From Symsagittifera roscoffensis (taxonomy: Eukaryota; Xenacoelomorpha; Acoela; Convolutidae), in the NCBI RefSeq assembly GCF_963678635.1, contig NC_087062.1, positions 23,348,370-23,412,369 on the forward strand: DNA of 64,000 bases, read 5' to 3'. Position numbers and translations under genes: made by a program. The notes beneath the pieces are model-generated. The model was given only the letters and a program-made list of their open reading frames with translations. It had not been told where the DNA came from and did no database searches. Below, one piece after another: positions 23,481-33,682 of the stretch (position 1 is its first letter; the number at the start of each line of letters is the position of its first letter).

Positions 23481-25526
23481 ATGGAGCAAAACAAAATTTT
23501 AACCAAACCATTTAAACAAATATTCCATATCACTGATATTAAACACAATATCATTGGAATACCATTCATATCTAAATATATACCAACAATCAACATCTTG
23601 AACAGTAAAATATTAATCAAAGATAAATATACAAAAACAAAAGACACATCTCTAACATTTTTTCAAAGATTAAATAAACAACCACCATTCTTTTCAAAAT
23701 TCTATCCAATATATAACCAACAAAGAAAACACTTGAAACCACTATCAGGAAACATATACAATTTTTCAATAAAGCAAGTTCACCAATATGATAAAAAGCA
23801 AAACAAACAAAAATTTTATATGTCAGATTTTGAATTCAAACCTATTCATAAATTTTTCAAAATCACAATCTCATCAATAAAATATTTGAAAAACTCAAAT
23901 TCCGATATTATTTCCTTACATGTATACAACAACACACCTTACCAAGTAACATTACCTTTAGGACTTTTAGGCTATTGCGAAACCAACGCTACAATATCAC
24001 CAATACACGAAAAAGCATATCGCGTAAATAATATACTCCAATTATTAGATATTTGTCAATCCACAATTCTTAATGAAGAATTATCCATCAATAATATAAT
24101 AAGTAACGAAAAAAGAAATACGGATTATTTCACAAAAACACCATATTTCAAACCGACATTCAACATAAATAACTACACAGAGAATCAACAGAAATTTTTA
24201 ACGATGTTTAATTTCCAACATTCACAAATAACACAAGACGAATTTGAAAAATTAGCCAAACAGCTAATTAAATATTCATCAGTCTATGCAACATCCAAAT
24301 TTGATGTTGGCAAAATCAGCTCATTACTACATCTCCCATTAAAACCAGACGCAGTTTTCAAAAAACAAAGAGCAATTAAAGTACCAATTCACTTACACGA
24401 TAAAGTAAACAGATTACTCGACATTTTAGAACAATACAACATTATATCACCAGTAAATAAAGAAGAACAACCAAAAGGCAACACATTTATCAACCCTGTT
24501 ATCATTCTAGCCAAAGGAGAATCATTAAAAATTGTTCTCGATGCTAGATACCTCAACTCACTCATAGATGAATCAAAGTGTAATTGGCCTATTGAACCAA
24601 TACAAGTTATTTTAACAAAAATAAACGGAAAATATTTTACAACCGCAGATATGAACAGTGCATATAACCAAATGCCATTAGATGAACAATCACGACGTTT
24701 AACACAATTTGTTATTGGAAACCAACAATACGAATTCAACCGTTTATTCTATGGAATATCCATAGGACCAGCAGCATTTTCAGCTTTTATGAGCAAAATT
24801 TTTCGACCACTAATACTCAAGAAAAACGCAATCACCTATTTAGACGATGTTTTCATGCAATCACAGACTAAAGAAGAAATGTTCAATGTTTTAGAACAAT
24901 ATCACCAAATACTTCAGAACGAAAATCTGAAGGCCGCCCCTGATAAATCACACTTCTTTTTGACAAGAGTTAAATTCTTAGGACATAATATAGAAAGAAA
25001 AACAATCACTCCATTGAAATCACGCATTGATGCTATTCAGAAACTCCAACCACCAACAAATAAAAAGAAAATCCAAGAATTCCTTGGAATGTTAAATTTT
25101 TTAAGCAAATATGTTTATAAAATGCAATTATACCTAAGACCATTCTATAATATACTTAGACAACAAAATAATTTTGAATGGAATACAGAACATCAAGCAC
25201 GATTTGAAGAAATAAAGAAACTCTTAACTGAACAAATTTCAAACACAATTCCAGATCCAAATCAACCATTCTATGCAATGTGCGATGCTTCGAACTTTGG
25301 CATCGGCGCAGCATTATTACAATCACATAATGGTACAAATAAAATGAACCTTATATCAGCAAATTCTCGCTTATTCACTCAAGCAGAGCTACGACTCTCA
25401 ACTCTAATGAGAGAATGTACAGCCATAATATATACACTAACAGAATATGAATTTCTGATACTTGGATCAAAACATCCCACAGTTCTATTCACAGACCATA
25501 AACCAATCATCTTTCTCTTTACATAA
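23481..25526 (+). CDS. pol: TE1 reverse transcriptase and RNase H
   Basis: Open frame in phase with gag, ending in TAA at 25524-25526. RT blocks: VLDARYLNSLIDE, TADMNSAYNQMPLDEQ, FYGISIGPAAFSAFM and the catalytic YLDD at 24837-24848, then FLGHNIE and EFLGMLNFLSKYV. RNase H begins FYAMCDASNFGIGAALLQS with ECTAIIYTLTEYEFLI and FTDHKP. The TAA cuts RNase H just after the TDHKP block; the remainder (RVYRFQL ... WTAGKNLALPDTLSR) is in the same frame downstream. Domain order and motifs are Ty3/gypsy. It makes cDNA from the element RNA primed by a tRNA. Confidence 0.93.
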   Translation: MEQNKILTKPFKQIFHITDIKHNIIGIPFISKYIPTINILNSKILIKDKYTKTKDTSLTFFQRLNKQPPFFSKFYPIYNQQRKHLKPLSGNIYNFSIKQVHQYDKKQNKQKFYMSDFEFKPIHKFFKITISSIKYLKNSNSDIISLHVYNNTPYQVTLPLGLLGYCETNATISPIHEKAYRVNNILQLLDICQSTILNEELSINNIISNEKRNTDYFTKTPYFKPTFNINNYTENQQKFLTMFNFQHSQITQDEFEKLAKQLIKYSSVYATSKFDVGKISSLLHLPLKPDAVFKKQRAIKVPIHLHDKVNRLLDILEQYNIISPVNKEEQPKGNTFINPVIILAKGESLKIVLDARYLNSLIDESKCNWPIEPIQVILTKINGKYFTTADMNSAYNQMPLDEQSRRLTQFVIGNQQYEFNRLFYGISIGPAAFSAFMSKIFRPLILKKNAITYLDDVFMQSQTKEEMFNVLEQYHQILQNENLKAAPDKSHFFLTRVKFLGHNIERKTITPLKSRIDAIQKLQPPTNKKKIQEFLGMLNFLSKYVYKMQLYLRPFYNILRQQNNFEWNTEHQARFEEIKKLLTEQISNTIPDPNQPFYAMCDASNFGIGAALLQSHNGTNKMNLISANSRLFTQAELRLSTLMRECTAIIYTLTEYEFLILGSKHPTVLFTDHKPIIFLFT

Positions 25527-26138
25527 AAGTCTAATCCAAACCACCGAGTTTATAGATTTCAATTAATTTTAATGAAATTCCCAAACTTACATATAGTTTG
25601 GACCGCAGGAAAGAATCTTGCATTACCAGACACCTTAAGTCGAAATACACCACCTGAATTACTTACACGTAAAACCACAGTTGAAATACCCAAAAATATA
25701 AAATTCTACCTTGCAGAAAACGAAACATCACCTCGATTGGAATGCAAATATGCAGTAAAAACTGACGTTGAACAATCACAGATAAATAGTTTACAACATT
25801 TCCCACTTTATTTAGATTGTCAAAATAATCACTATGAAGTTGACCTACTTGGAACATCAACTTTTAAACCAATCCCATATTCACAATGGATAAAAAATAA
25901 CACCCAACAAAAAAGAATAAAACAACATTCACCTAAAAAAGATCTTTTTCCACTAATTGAAAAAGAAAACTTAACTGATAAAATAAATTTATCAGGACCA
26001 CAAACAAACGATTCAAAATACACAATAAATCAAGTTTTTGACCTCCATGACCCACTTGATACAATACCCTTATCTAAATTAGAAATCGAAAACATTTTTC
26101 TCCACCCAACAGAAACAATTACAATTTCAACATTATAA
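25527..26138 (+). pseudogene. pol: TE1 RNase H end and integrase linker
   Basis: Continues the gag-pol frame after the TAA at 25524. Carries the last RNase H segment, with GKNLALPDTLSR near 25610-25640, then a poorly conserved linker of about 160 residues, and stops at TAA 26136-26138. The block from 25971 onward is part of the 1,059-bp tandem duplication, and the TAA is present in both copies (26136 and 27195), so it predates the duplication. Confidence 0.8.
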
Positions 26139-28055
26139 CAATATCAAAATCTTGACCCGATAATTAGACAACTAAAATCATGGCACAAATATAAAACTAA
26201 ACCTGTCAAGGCAGATACAACTATTTTAGGAAACAAAACACTCCTCCGATACTTTCGAAAATTTAATAATACCACAATTAATGAAAATACAGACCTTTTA
26301 GAATATAAATTAAATGAATCTACAGTTCCCTGTCTCCCTTTAAGTATGATTCTCATAGCTTTTAATATTTCACATACACAAAATATTAAAGGACACTCTG
26401 GATCAGAGAAAACATATTCAAATTTCATACAAAACTTTTATTTCCCAAATGCACCAATTTGGATAAAAGTACTATGCAAGGACTGTATAGTATGCCAACT
26501 AAATAAACCTTACCCAAATCAAAAACAAATAGCACAAAAACAAGATTTTAAAGGACAAAGTTTGTACTTTAACCACCGTATCTCATTTGATACTAAAGGA
26601 CCAATTTCACCCTCATCAGAAGGAAACTCCTACATTATGGTAATTATTGACGCATTTACACATTATGTAGCACTTAACCCAGTACCACATTGTAACGCTT
26701 ATTACGCTTACACAACGCTTTATGAACACTCGATAGCCAAATTTGGACTACCAGAAATTTTAGTTACAGACAACGGTACAGAATTCATAAATAATGAAAT
26801 CATCACACTATGTCATTTATATAACATCAAACACAAACCACGTACATCTCATGCACCTTGGACAAACGGCTTAGTCGAAGGTATGAACCGTTCATTACAA
26901 GAATATCTCAGATGTATCATCAATGGAAATGATACAAAATACACCGAATGGTCAGCAGATGTAAAATTATTTCCCTTAGCATATAATTCGCAAATTAACT
27001 GATAAAATAAATTTATCAGGACCACAAACTTAACTGATAAAATAAATTTATCAGGACCACAAACAAACGATTCAAAATACACAATAAATCAAGTTTTTGA
27101 CCTCCATGACCCACTTGATACAATACCCTTATCTAAATTAGAAATCGAAAACATTTTTCTCCACCCAACAGAAACAATTACAATTTCAACATTATAACAA
27201 TATCAAAATCTTGACCCGATAATTAGACAACTAAAATCATGGCACAAATATAAAACTAAACCTGTCAAGGCAGATACAACTATTTTAGGAAACAAAACAC
27301 TCCTCCGATACTTTCGAAAATTTAATAATACCACAATTAATGAAAATACAGACCTTTTAGAATATAAATTAAATGAATCTACAGTTCCCTGTCTCCCTTT
27401 AAGTATGATTCTCATAGCTTTTAATATTTCACATACACAAAATATTAAAGGACACTCTGGATCAGAGAAAACATATTCAAATTTCATACAAAACTTTTAT
27501 TTCCCAAATGCACCAATTTGGATAAAAGTACTATGCAATGACTGTATAGTATGCCAACTAAATAAACCTTACCCAAATCAAAAACAAATAGCACAAAACA
27601 AGATTTTAAAGGACAAAGTTTGTACTTTAACCACCGTATCTCATTTGATACTAAAGGACCAATTTCACCCTCATCAGAAGGAAACTCCTACATTATGGTA
27701 ATTATTGACGCATTTACACATTATGTAGCACTTAACCCAGTACCACATTGTAACGCTTATTACGCTTACACAACGCTTTATGAACACTCGATAGCCAAAT
27801 TTGGACTACCAGAAATTTTAGTTACAGACAACGGTACAGAATTCATAAATAATGAAATCATCACACTATGTCATTTATATAACATCAAACACAAACCACG
27901 TACATCTCATGCACCTTGGACAAACGGCTTAGTCGAAGGTATGAACCGTTCATTACAAGAATATCTCAGATGTATCATCAATGGAAATGATACAAAATAC
28001 ACCGAATGGTCAGCAGATGTAAAATTATTTCCCTTAGCATATAATTCACAAATTA
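25971..28055 (+). repeat. 1,059-bp tandem duplication in TE1 integrase
   Basis: Copy 1 is 25971-27029, copy 2 is 27030-28055 (identity ends after 'caaatta'). At the junction a 35-bp piece starting TTAACTGATAAAATAAATTT is present twice in a row (26995-27029, 27030-27064). Differences are few: 26479 g versus 27538 t, a missing A near 27595, and one g/a near the end. Recent duplication, possibly made during reverse transcription. Confidence 0.93.
26139..27002 (+). pseudogene. pol: TE1 integrase, first copy, C-terminally truncated
   Basis: In the gag-pol frame. Zinc-binding domain HTQNIKGHSGSEKTYSNF ... LCKDCIVCQLNK (HHCC) and catalytic core with D (SFDTKG), D (VTDNGTEF) and E (GLVEGMNRSLQEY) all present. 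It ends LAYNSQIN then TGA at 27000-27002, where the tandem duplication junction replaces the C-terminal domain. Core intact but the GPY/F C-terminal domain is absent from this copy. Confidence 0.88.
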
Positions 28056-28831
28056 CGACAACTCTAGGAATGTCACCATATGAAATGGTTTTTAATCAAA
28101 AGCCACGCAAACCGATTATGTTTACAGCAAACTCTCATAAAAACGCACAAGGTTATTGTCAACCAAATAAAGACTCAATTTGTTATAACCTACCTTTACA
28201 TACACACGATGAAGATCATTTTCATCACCCACAAATTCTTAAATTAGCCTCCGGTACACACACCGAATGGATTTTAAACAGAGACAAAAAACACAATGAA
28301 ATTTACCAAAAAGTAACAAAAAAGTTGTTACAAAGGCAAAACATTAATGAACAGATAAATTCACGCTTTACACCAGCCTCCGATTTAAAAATTGGAACAT
28401 TTGTTTTAATACCCAATTTTAATACTCAAAAAGGAATTTCTAAAAAATTACAACCCCTTCGTAAAGGACCATACCAAATAATTGCAAAACCCACTGATGT
28501 CACATATAAAATCACCGACTCCGACAAAAAAGAAATCGTTCAACACCGAAATAACCTATTACCTTATTATCCAAAAGAATACGCACTCCGCGAACTAACT
28601 CAATTATATTCTTTTACAGGTTTACAAGTTATTCAAAATGACCCACATACGGAAAATACAACAAAGGAACAAAAAGATTTTCACCTCAAAAACCAAAATA
28701 CAAAATCAACCACCACAAAAAACAATACAAAAAATCTAGATCAAAATACACCTCAAAAAGAAAGAAAAAATAGAAAAATGACAGAACAAATAATACCCCA
28801 AGAGCAAATAGACAAATCAGAACATAGATAG
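27203..28831 (+). pseudogene. pol: TE1 integrase, second copy, frameshifted
   Basis: Offset of 1,059 bp from copy 1 and almost identical. One A is missing from the run near 27595 (cacaaaacaag versus cacaaaaacaag at 26532), shifting the frame between the zinc domain and the catalytic core. Downstream the core (D, D, E) runs on into the C-terminal domain with KGPYQIIAKPTDVTYKI (GPY/F module) and an Asn/Lys/Thr-rich tail, ending at TAG 28829-28831. The same frame continues SSRLRNQPRKNYKIF, typical of gypsy pol ends, so the TAG may be another premature stop. Confidence 0.88.
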
Positions 28832-29520
28832 TCATCACGACTTAGAAATCAACCACGTAAAAATTATAAAATCTTCATCCAACAATCTAAAATATTAAAG
28901 AAAGTCGAATTTCAAAAACAACTTTCATTTTATATTTCACAGTCTTGAAACCTTTGAAACATTTTGAATTTTCATTTTTCAAAATAACATGCTGACAAAC
29001 ACGCAATGAATCTAGTTCAAATTTAAACCAATAGGATTCATCCAATCCGTCACCTTCTCTAACTTAAACTTAGATCAATTAGACGAACCATATAAAACTC
29101 CAGGCATATCTATAACTATAACTTTCCGACCTCCAGGTCAAAAATAAGCAAACCACTCCAACTTGACAACTAAAACAAATATCACCATAATATCATAACC
29201 CTCCCTTATCTAATAACCCAAAGATCAACAATATTTCCCCAACTCAGACCTCAAATACCCCCAAAACAAATCTGTTAAATTAGCCTAAAGTAACAAAACG
29301 AACATTTTAATTAGCCTAAAGTACAAAAATCTCACCATACCCCGGATCATTTGACAAATAAAAATAAAGAAAAAGACGACCTCCCGATCACCATAAAAAT
29401 TGCCCCCAACAATTTTTCACCAAACTCAACCCACTTGTCAAAAAACCAATAAATAATCCGACCACACTTGAAAATTGCCCCAAACAACAAAAAATATTCG
29501 ATCAAGAAGTCATTTCGTAA
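28832..29520 (+). other. TE1 pol-accessory intergenic region
   Basis: About 40 codons after the TAG continue the pol frame to a TGA near 28948. The rest, C/A-rich, holds no supported ORF. 'ttagcctaaagta' occurs twice (about 29279 and 29311). Confidence 0.55.
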
Positions 29521-29937
29521 ATGCTCTTCTCTCAATCAGTCACTATAATTATCACAAACCTCAAACAATTTTTTACGATACTTAAAACTTTTATAACATT
29601 TCTTTTTGATATCTTTGAATCTTTTGTAATAATCTTAATCATTTTTTGCAATATTTTTTTAATTTTCTATTCCATATTTGAACTATTCCTCCAACTTTCA
29701 AAAGCCCTTGATTATATCCACAGGTACGATTCACAAAACTTCTCTAAATGATACGAACTATTTTCAGTAGAACTGATATTTTTTTTACTATTTGTAATTT
29801 TCATAACATTTCTATCATCCCTCATTTTGACCATATGCAAATGTATAAAGAAAGCAATCATCACATTCGCCCTAGCAACAATCCTCCTAATTCTCTTCTT
29901 AGAAGAATACTATAATAAACATAAACTTTTTCACTAA
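29521..29937 (+). CDS. TE1 small multi-pass membrane protein ORF (one in-frame TGA)
   Basis: ATG at 29521. Seventy-six codons to TGA 29749-29751, then 61 more codons in the same frame to TAA 29935-29937 (139 codon positions in total). Very hydrophobic: TFLFDIFESFVIILIIFCNI and FLIFYSIFELFLQL before the TGA, then LIFFLLFVIFITFLSSLILT, a KCIKK turn, and ITFALATILLILFL. At least three membrane spans are likely. No family recognised; size and layout resemble small viral membrane proteins (viroporin-like), but that is inference. The coherent hydrophobic pattern on both sides of the TGA argues that it was once one protein. Confidence 0.5.
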
Positions 29938-29945
29938 AAGAATAG

Positions 29946-31075
29946 ACCAGAAAGCTATCAAAAATTGCTACCCAACAGTCACAAAGTCAGTCTTCACCGA
30001 CATCATCCCAAGATAACCCAACAACACCTTCAACTACACAAAATCCTCAAACATCTACACGAATTTCCTTTCAAGATAACCCATATACTTTTGAAGAACG
30101 ACACGCACGCTTATCTGAACCACTAGAACCCGTTCAACGGTAAGCACCTTTAAGTGAACCAACATATAATCTATACCCAACACTACCACCAGAACTAAGT
30201 AGAATACGAAATCCTAGTCAAAACCAAAACACAATCGAAATAAATAGACAAATTATACATCCTCGAAGAAATAGAAATTTTCAAACTCCCCGAGTTCATT
30301 TTGCAATACCTCAATCCCCATCACAAAACACTCCAGAAAACCCCACTGGTGTCTTACCAGAAACCCCAACACTTCTTTCACAACGTAGCACCTCAAGCTT
30401 ACCCTCAGATTACTTAGGTTCAACACCAACATCTGAACAAATACGTGAAAATCCCTTCAATCCCCCAAACCAAACATCACGACTACCATATTGGAAAACA
30501 CATTCATTCACACAAGGTGAACCAAATTTAACCAATGACCCAATAGATATTTCTTCAGATACAACATCCTCATCACTACGGGAAACATTATCACTACCAT
30601 CAACACCATCAATTAGCCAAATCTCACCGAAACCTTTTAACTTAAATTTTCCAAATAATCTCGACGCAAGATATCGAGAACAATCATCAACAACTATTCC
30701 TTTAAGACTAGATTGGAATACCTTTACAGCACCTCCACTACTATTTGGACAACACTTAGAAAGTAATCGCCTTCACAACTGGGCACTAAATAGACTACAA
30801 TATAGACAAGACATTCACGAAGACATTCGTGCTCATAACATCCAAATACTCCAACAGAATAGTCTACAATTAAAATTTGAAATCACGGTTAAATTAAACA
30901 ACATTACTCAACATCCCTATCCATTAAATCCACCAAATATAACAGCTCAATCCCTACCACCACCATTTATAACAACTGAAGTAATATACAAATACGACAG
31001 ATATACCAAAAAGACAATTGGTTACATCACATTTTATAACCCATACTCAGGATTATCATACACATGTATATTCTA
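29946..31075 (+). CDS. TE1 Met-less ORF, Pro/Ser/Thr-rich, unknown function
   Basis: Open from 29946 to TAA 31073-31075 except for TAA at 30141-30143 (375 codon positions), with no ATG in frame. N-terminal two thirds is Gln/Ser/Thr/Pro-rich (SQSQSSPTSSQDNPTTPSTT), the last 130 residues look folded (LRLDWNTFTAPPLLFGQHLE, then YKYDRYTKKTIGYITFYNPY). The end overlaps the env ATG by 12 nt. Lack of Met implies expression by splicing from an upstream ATG exon, a non-AUG start or readthrough. No known family recognised. The steady codon bias (A/C-rich like the neighbours) supports coding. Confidence 0.5.
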
Positions 31076-33682
31076 AACTTATTAATTTTTCTCCAACTCC
31101 TTTTTCTAGTAATCTCAAATCAAAACATAAACCCTTCCCCCCGCACAGGACCACAAGATTTATTAGTAACACATTACGATTGTGAAGAAAACGAACAAAA
31201 AACACTACACAAATATGCAATAAATCAAGTATCACAATGCGAAACAGAACCACAAGCCATAGAAACTACAAATGTAATCACAACACTTTACTCAAAAGCC
31301 CGAGCAACAACAGTTATCGGATATAAATTCACAGCAACATTTTCCGAAAAGAAAGTACATTGTTCACAAGTCTCAAACGGAAATAAAAACCGACTTGACC
31401 ATGAATCATTCTACCAGAGTAATATCGAACGACTTTTACATCTAAACCCCGAAGATTGTAAAAACGAGTTACTCCGACTAAATATCACAAAAAATAAAAA
31501 CACAGATAGAAAGTTAGTATATTTCCAAGTTTTTTCAGATTCTGTACATCAAGCAGAACTTGAAAGACATCAAGGACATATAAAATTAGATGAAAAATAC
31601 CCATATAACGGCGCACACGGACGATTAACCTATGACATGCACGATAAACACTGGATACCACACATTGGTATAAATAATCCATCAAACTGCAAAGCAGACA
31701 CAAAAAATAAAGGATACCAAGAAATAATGTTTTTCGATTGGAAAATACAACTCGAAAAAATTCAACTCACACGAGATTTATCAGACAATACAATGATCTA
31801 TCAAGGAATTAGATTACCTTGTAAAAATGATCAAGGTTATTGTGACCCTACAACACGAACACAAGCAACAATTGTTTGGTTCCCCGAAGACACATGTACA
31901 ACATTTCAAGTAGCAAAAATACACGCTCGTATGATAAAATTTCACGAAAAATACTTTATACAATCAATTCCATATGAACAAGTACATCCATCACGAAAAC
32001 AAAGTTCTAATTTTAGAAACATACACAATATAGAAAATAAATTGACACGTTTTCAAATATATCAAGAAACAGAACTTGCATGTAAATACAGGAACCCACT
32101 TCACAAAACACAATACTCTGAAATATTAGTTGAATACGAAAAAGGATTCGACATGACCACTGGAAAAATAAAAATCGACCCATATGCCACAGGTCATCCT
32201 CCAAACGAAGGAACATCATATATACCAGTTCATTTTCAAAAAAGTAAAGGACAACCTGGTGGACATCTCAAGCCCCATGACACTAGAAGCACACGTTTAC
32301 AAGAACTATCACTAATGAATAGTACATATTTCGGTAATATCCACTATGATATTCACTTAGATATGAAACTAGACTACACGATTAGCCGAATTTTTCAAGA
32401 AATGTCACTCTCCGAATTAGAAACACTACACCAACTATGTGAATTAGAAAGAACACAAATACTACAATCACTTGCACTAGCAGTATTAAAAATACCCTAC
32501 GCAGGATATTTACTATCAGGAAATAGATCAAATTTTTTAGACTATGAAGGAAACATTTTTTGGTTTTATACTTGTACCAAAAAAGTATCACCACTATATG
32601 TTTTTGGAGACAAACGATGCTATAAAAGAATCCCTATCTTTTATAAGAATAAAGTACATTTCGTTGACACACTTTCAAGAAGAACCTATTTCTGGGATAC
32701 CGCAGTCCCATGTGGATCAGAAAATAGCCACAATGTAGTACAACTGAACCCTGATGAAGATAAATATTACCTTCTCACCCCATATCCCACATTAATGCAA
32801 TCACTCAAACAATTTTCACCAGAAAGCATTCGCGCTATCGCTCGAAACCCAAATATAGACTTACAATCAATAGGAATATATTCAAAATCAGATATTCAAC
32901 ATCACATTAGAACACAACAATTCCAAGAATTATTAACACAGATGGACACAATACAAAGACAATCAATTGACCAAAACTTACGCAAACTTGCCGAAACCGC
33001 AGGATTTGCAGACATCTATACGCAAGACTATAGCGGATATTTTAAAGACATTAAAGATTATATATATCTAAACGGTGAAAAATACCGTCCCCAAGATATA
33101 TCACCTATCAATATTTTTAGCTTTGTTACACTCAAGAATGAAATACTTGATTTTCTAGGATGGCCCTACTACATCTTAGAAAAATTAACTATTTTATACG
33201 CAATGTTTAACTTTATTGGATTTCTTTTCTCACTTTTAAAAGGAATCTACAACACATGTGCTATACACACACAAGTAAACAGACAAGCAAGTGTAGCACG
33301 CATACTATTTGCAGGATTTTTTGGAATTTTTTCTACATCAATAAACAAAATTCTTTTAGATGCACAAATAAAAGAATACAACACAAAAATAGCAACCAGA
33401 CAGAACACATACGACGAAGAACATAACAATGTAGACACAACGCCAACAGCACCACAGTTACCACCCCTAGCACATAACCATCCATTATCCCTAGTCCCAC
33501 GTAATTTTCGAAATTTAGCCATAACACATAATCAAAATTTTAGACCAACCATATCACAAAGTCCCATCCAACATATAATGCAACACCACTCACAAAATGA
33601 AAATACTTATGAACAAATTATAGAACAACCCCATACCACCGCTTTTCAGTCTCAAAATAATAATTTTTTTAGCCCACGATGA
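31064..33682 (+). CDS. env: TE1 Env-like glycoprotein
   Basis: 872 codons from ATG, no interruption. Residues 1-18 are a signal peptide (YILNLLIFLQLLFLVIS). The ectodomain runs to about 690, with scattered cysteines including QCE near 62, HC near 103, the LPCKNDQGYCDP loop near 260, WFPEDTC near 277 and ELACKY near 345, plus N-glycosylation sites. A long hydrophobic anchor is at about 700-730 (YYILEKLTILYAMFNFIGFL), a second hydrophobic segment at about 743-765 (RILFAGFFGIFSTSI), then a hydrophilic tail. Position after pol, secretion signal and anchor make it an envelope protein. The Cys/Trp spacing recalls glycoproteins of negative-strand (chuvirus-like) viruses that other retroelements have captured, but this is only an impression. 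Its stop overlaps the next start. Confidence 0.8.
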   Translation: MYILNLLIFLQLLFLVISNQNINPSPRTGPQDLLVTHYDCEENEQKTLHKYAINQVSQCETEPQAIETTNVITTLYSKARATTVIGYKFTATFSEKKVHCSQVSNGNKNRLDHESFYQSNIERLLHLNPEDCKNELLRLNITKNKNTDRKLVYFQVFSDSVHQAELERHQGHIKLDEKYPYNGAHGRLTYDMHDKHWIPHIGINNPSNCKADTKNKGYQEIMFFDWKIQLEKIQLTRDLSDNTMIYQGIRLPCKNDQGYCDPTTRTQATIVWFPEDTCTTFQVAKIHARMIKFHEKYFIQSIPYEQVHPSRKQSSNFRNIHNIENKLTRFQIYQETELACKYRNPLHKTQYSEILVEYEKGFDMTTGKIKIDPYATGHPPNEGTSYIPVHFQKSKGQPGGHLKPHDTRSTRLQELSLMNSTYFGNIHYDIHLDMKLDYTISRIFQEMSLSELETLHQLCELERTQILQSLALAVLKIPYAGYLLSGNRSNFLDYEGNIFWFYTCTKKVSPLYVFGDKRCYKRIPIFYKNKVHFVDTLSRRTYFWDTAVPCGSENSHNVVQLNPDEDKYYLLTPYPTLMQSLKQFSPESIRAIARNPNIDLQSIGIYSKSDIQHHIRTQQFQELLTQMDTIQRQSIDQNLRKLAETAGFADIYTQDYSGYFKDIKDYIYLNGEKYRPQDISPINIFSFVTLKNEILDFLGWPYYILEKLTILYAMFNFIGFLFSLLKGIYNTCAIHTQVNRQASVARILFAGFFGIFSTSINKILLDAQIKEYNTKIATRQNTYDEEHNNVDTTPTAPQLPPLAHNHPLSLVPRNFRNLAITHNQNFRPTISQSPIQHIMQHHSQNENTYEQIIEQPHTTAFQSQNNNFFSPR

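Noticed and set aside
31485-31703. Minus-strand frames inside env, gag and pol
   Set aside because: Antisense shadows of long coding ORFs in A/C-rich sequence where complementary stops are rare.
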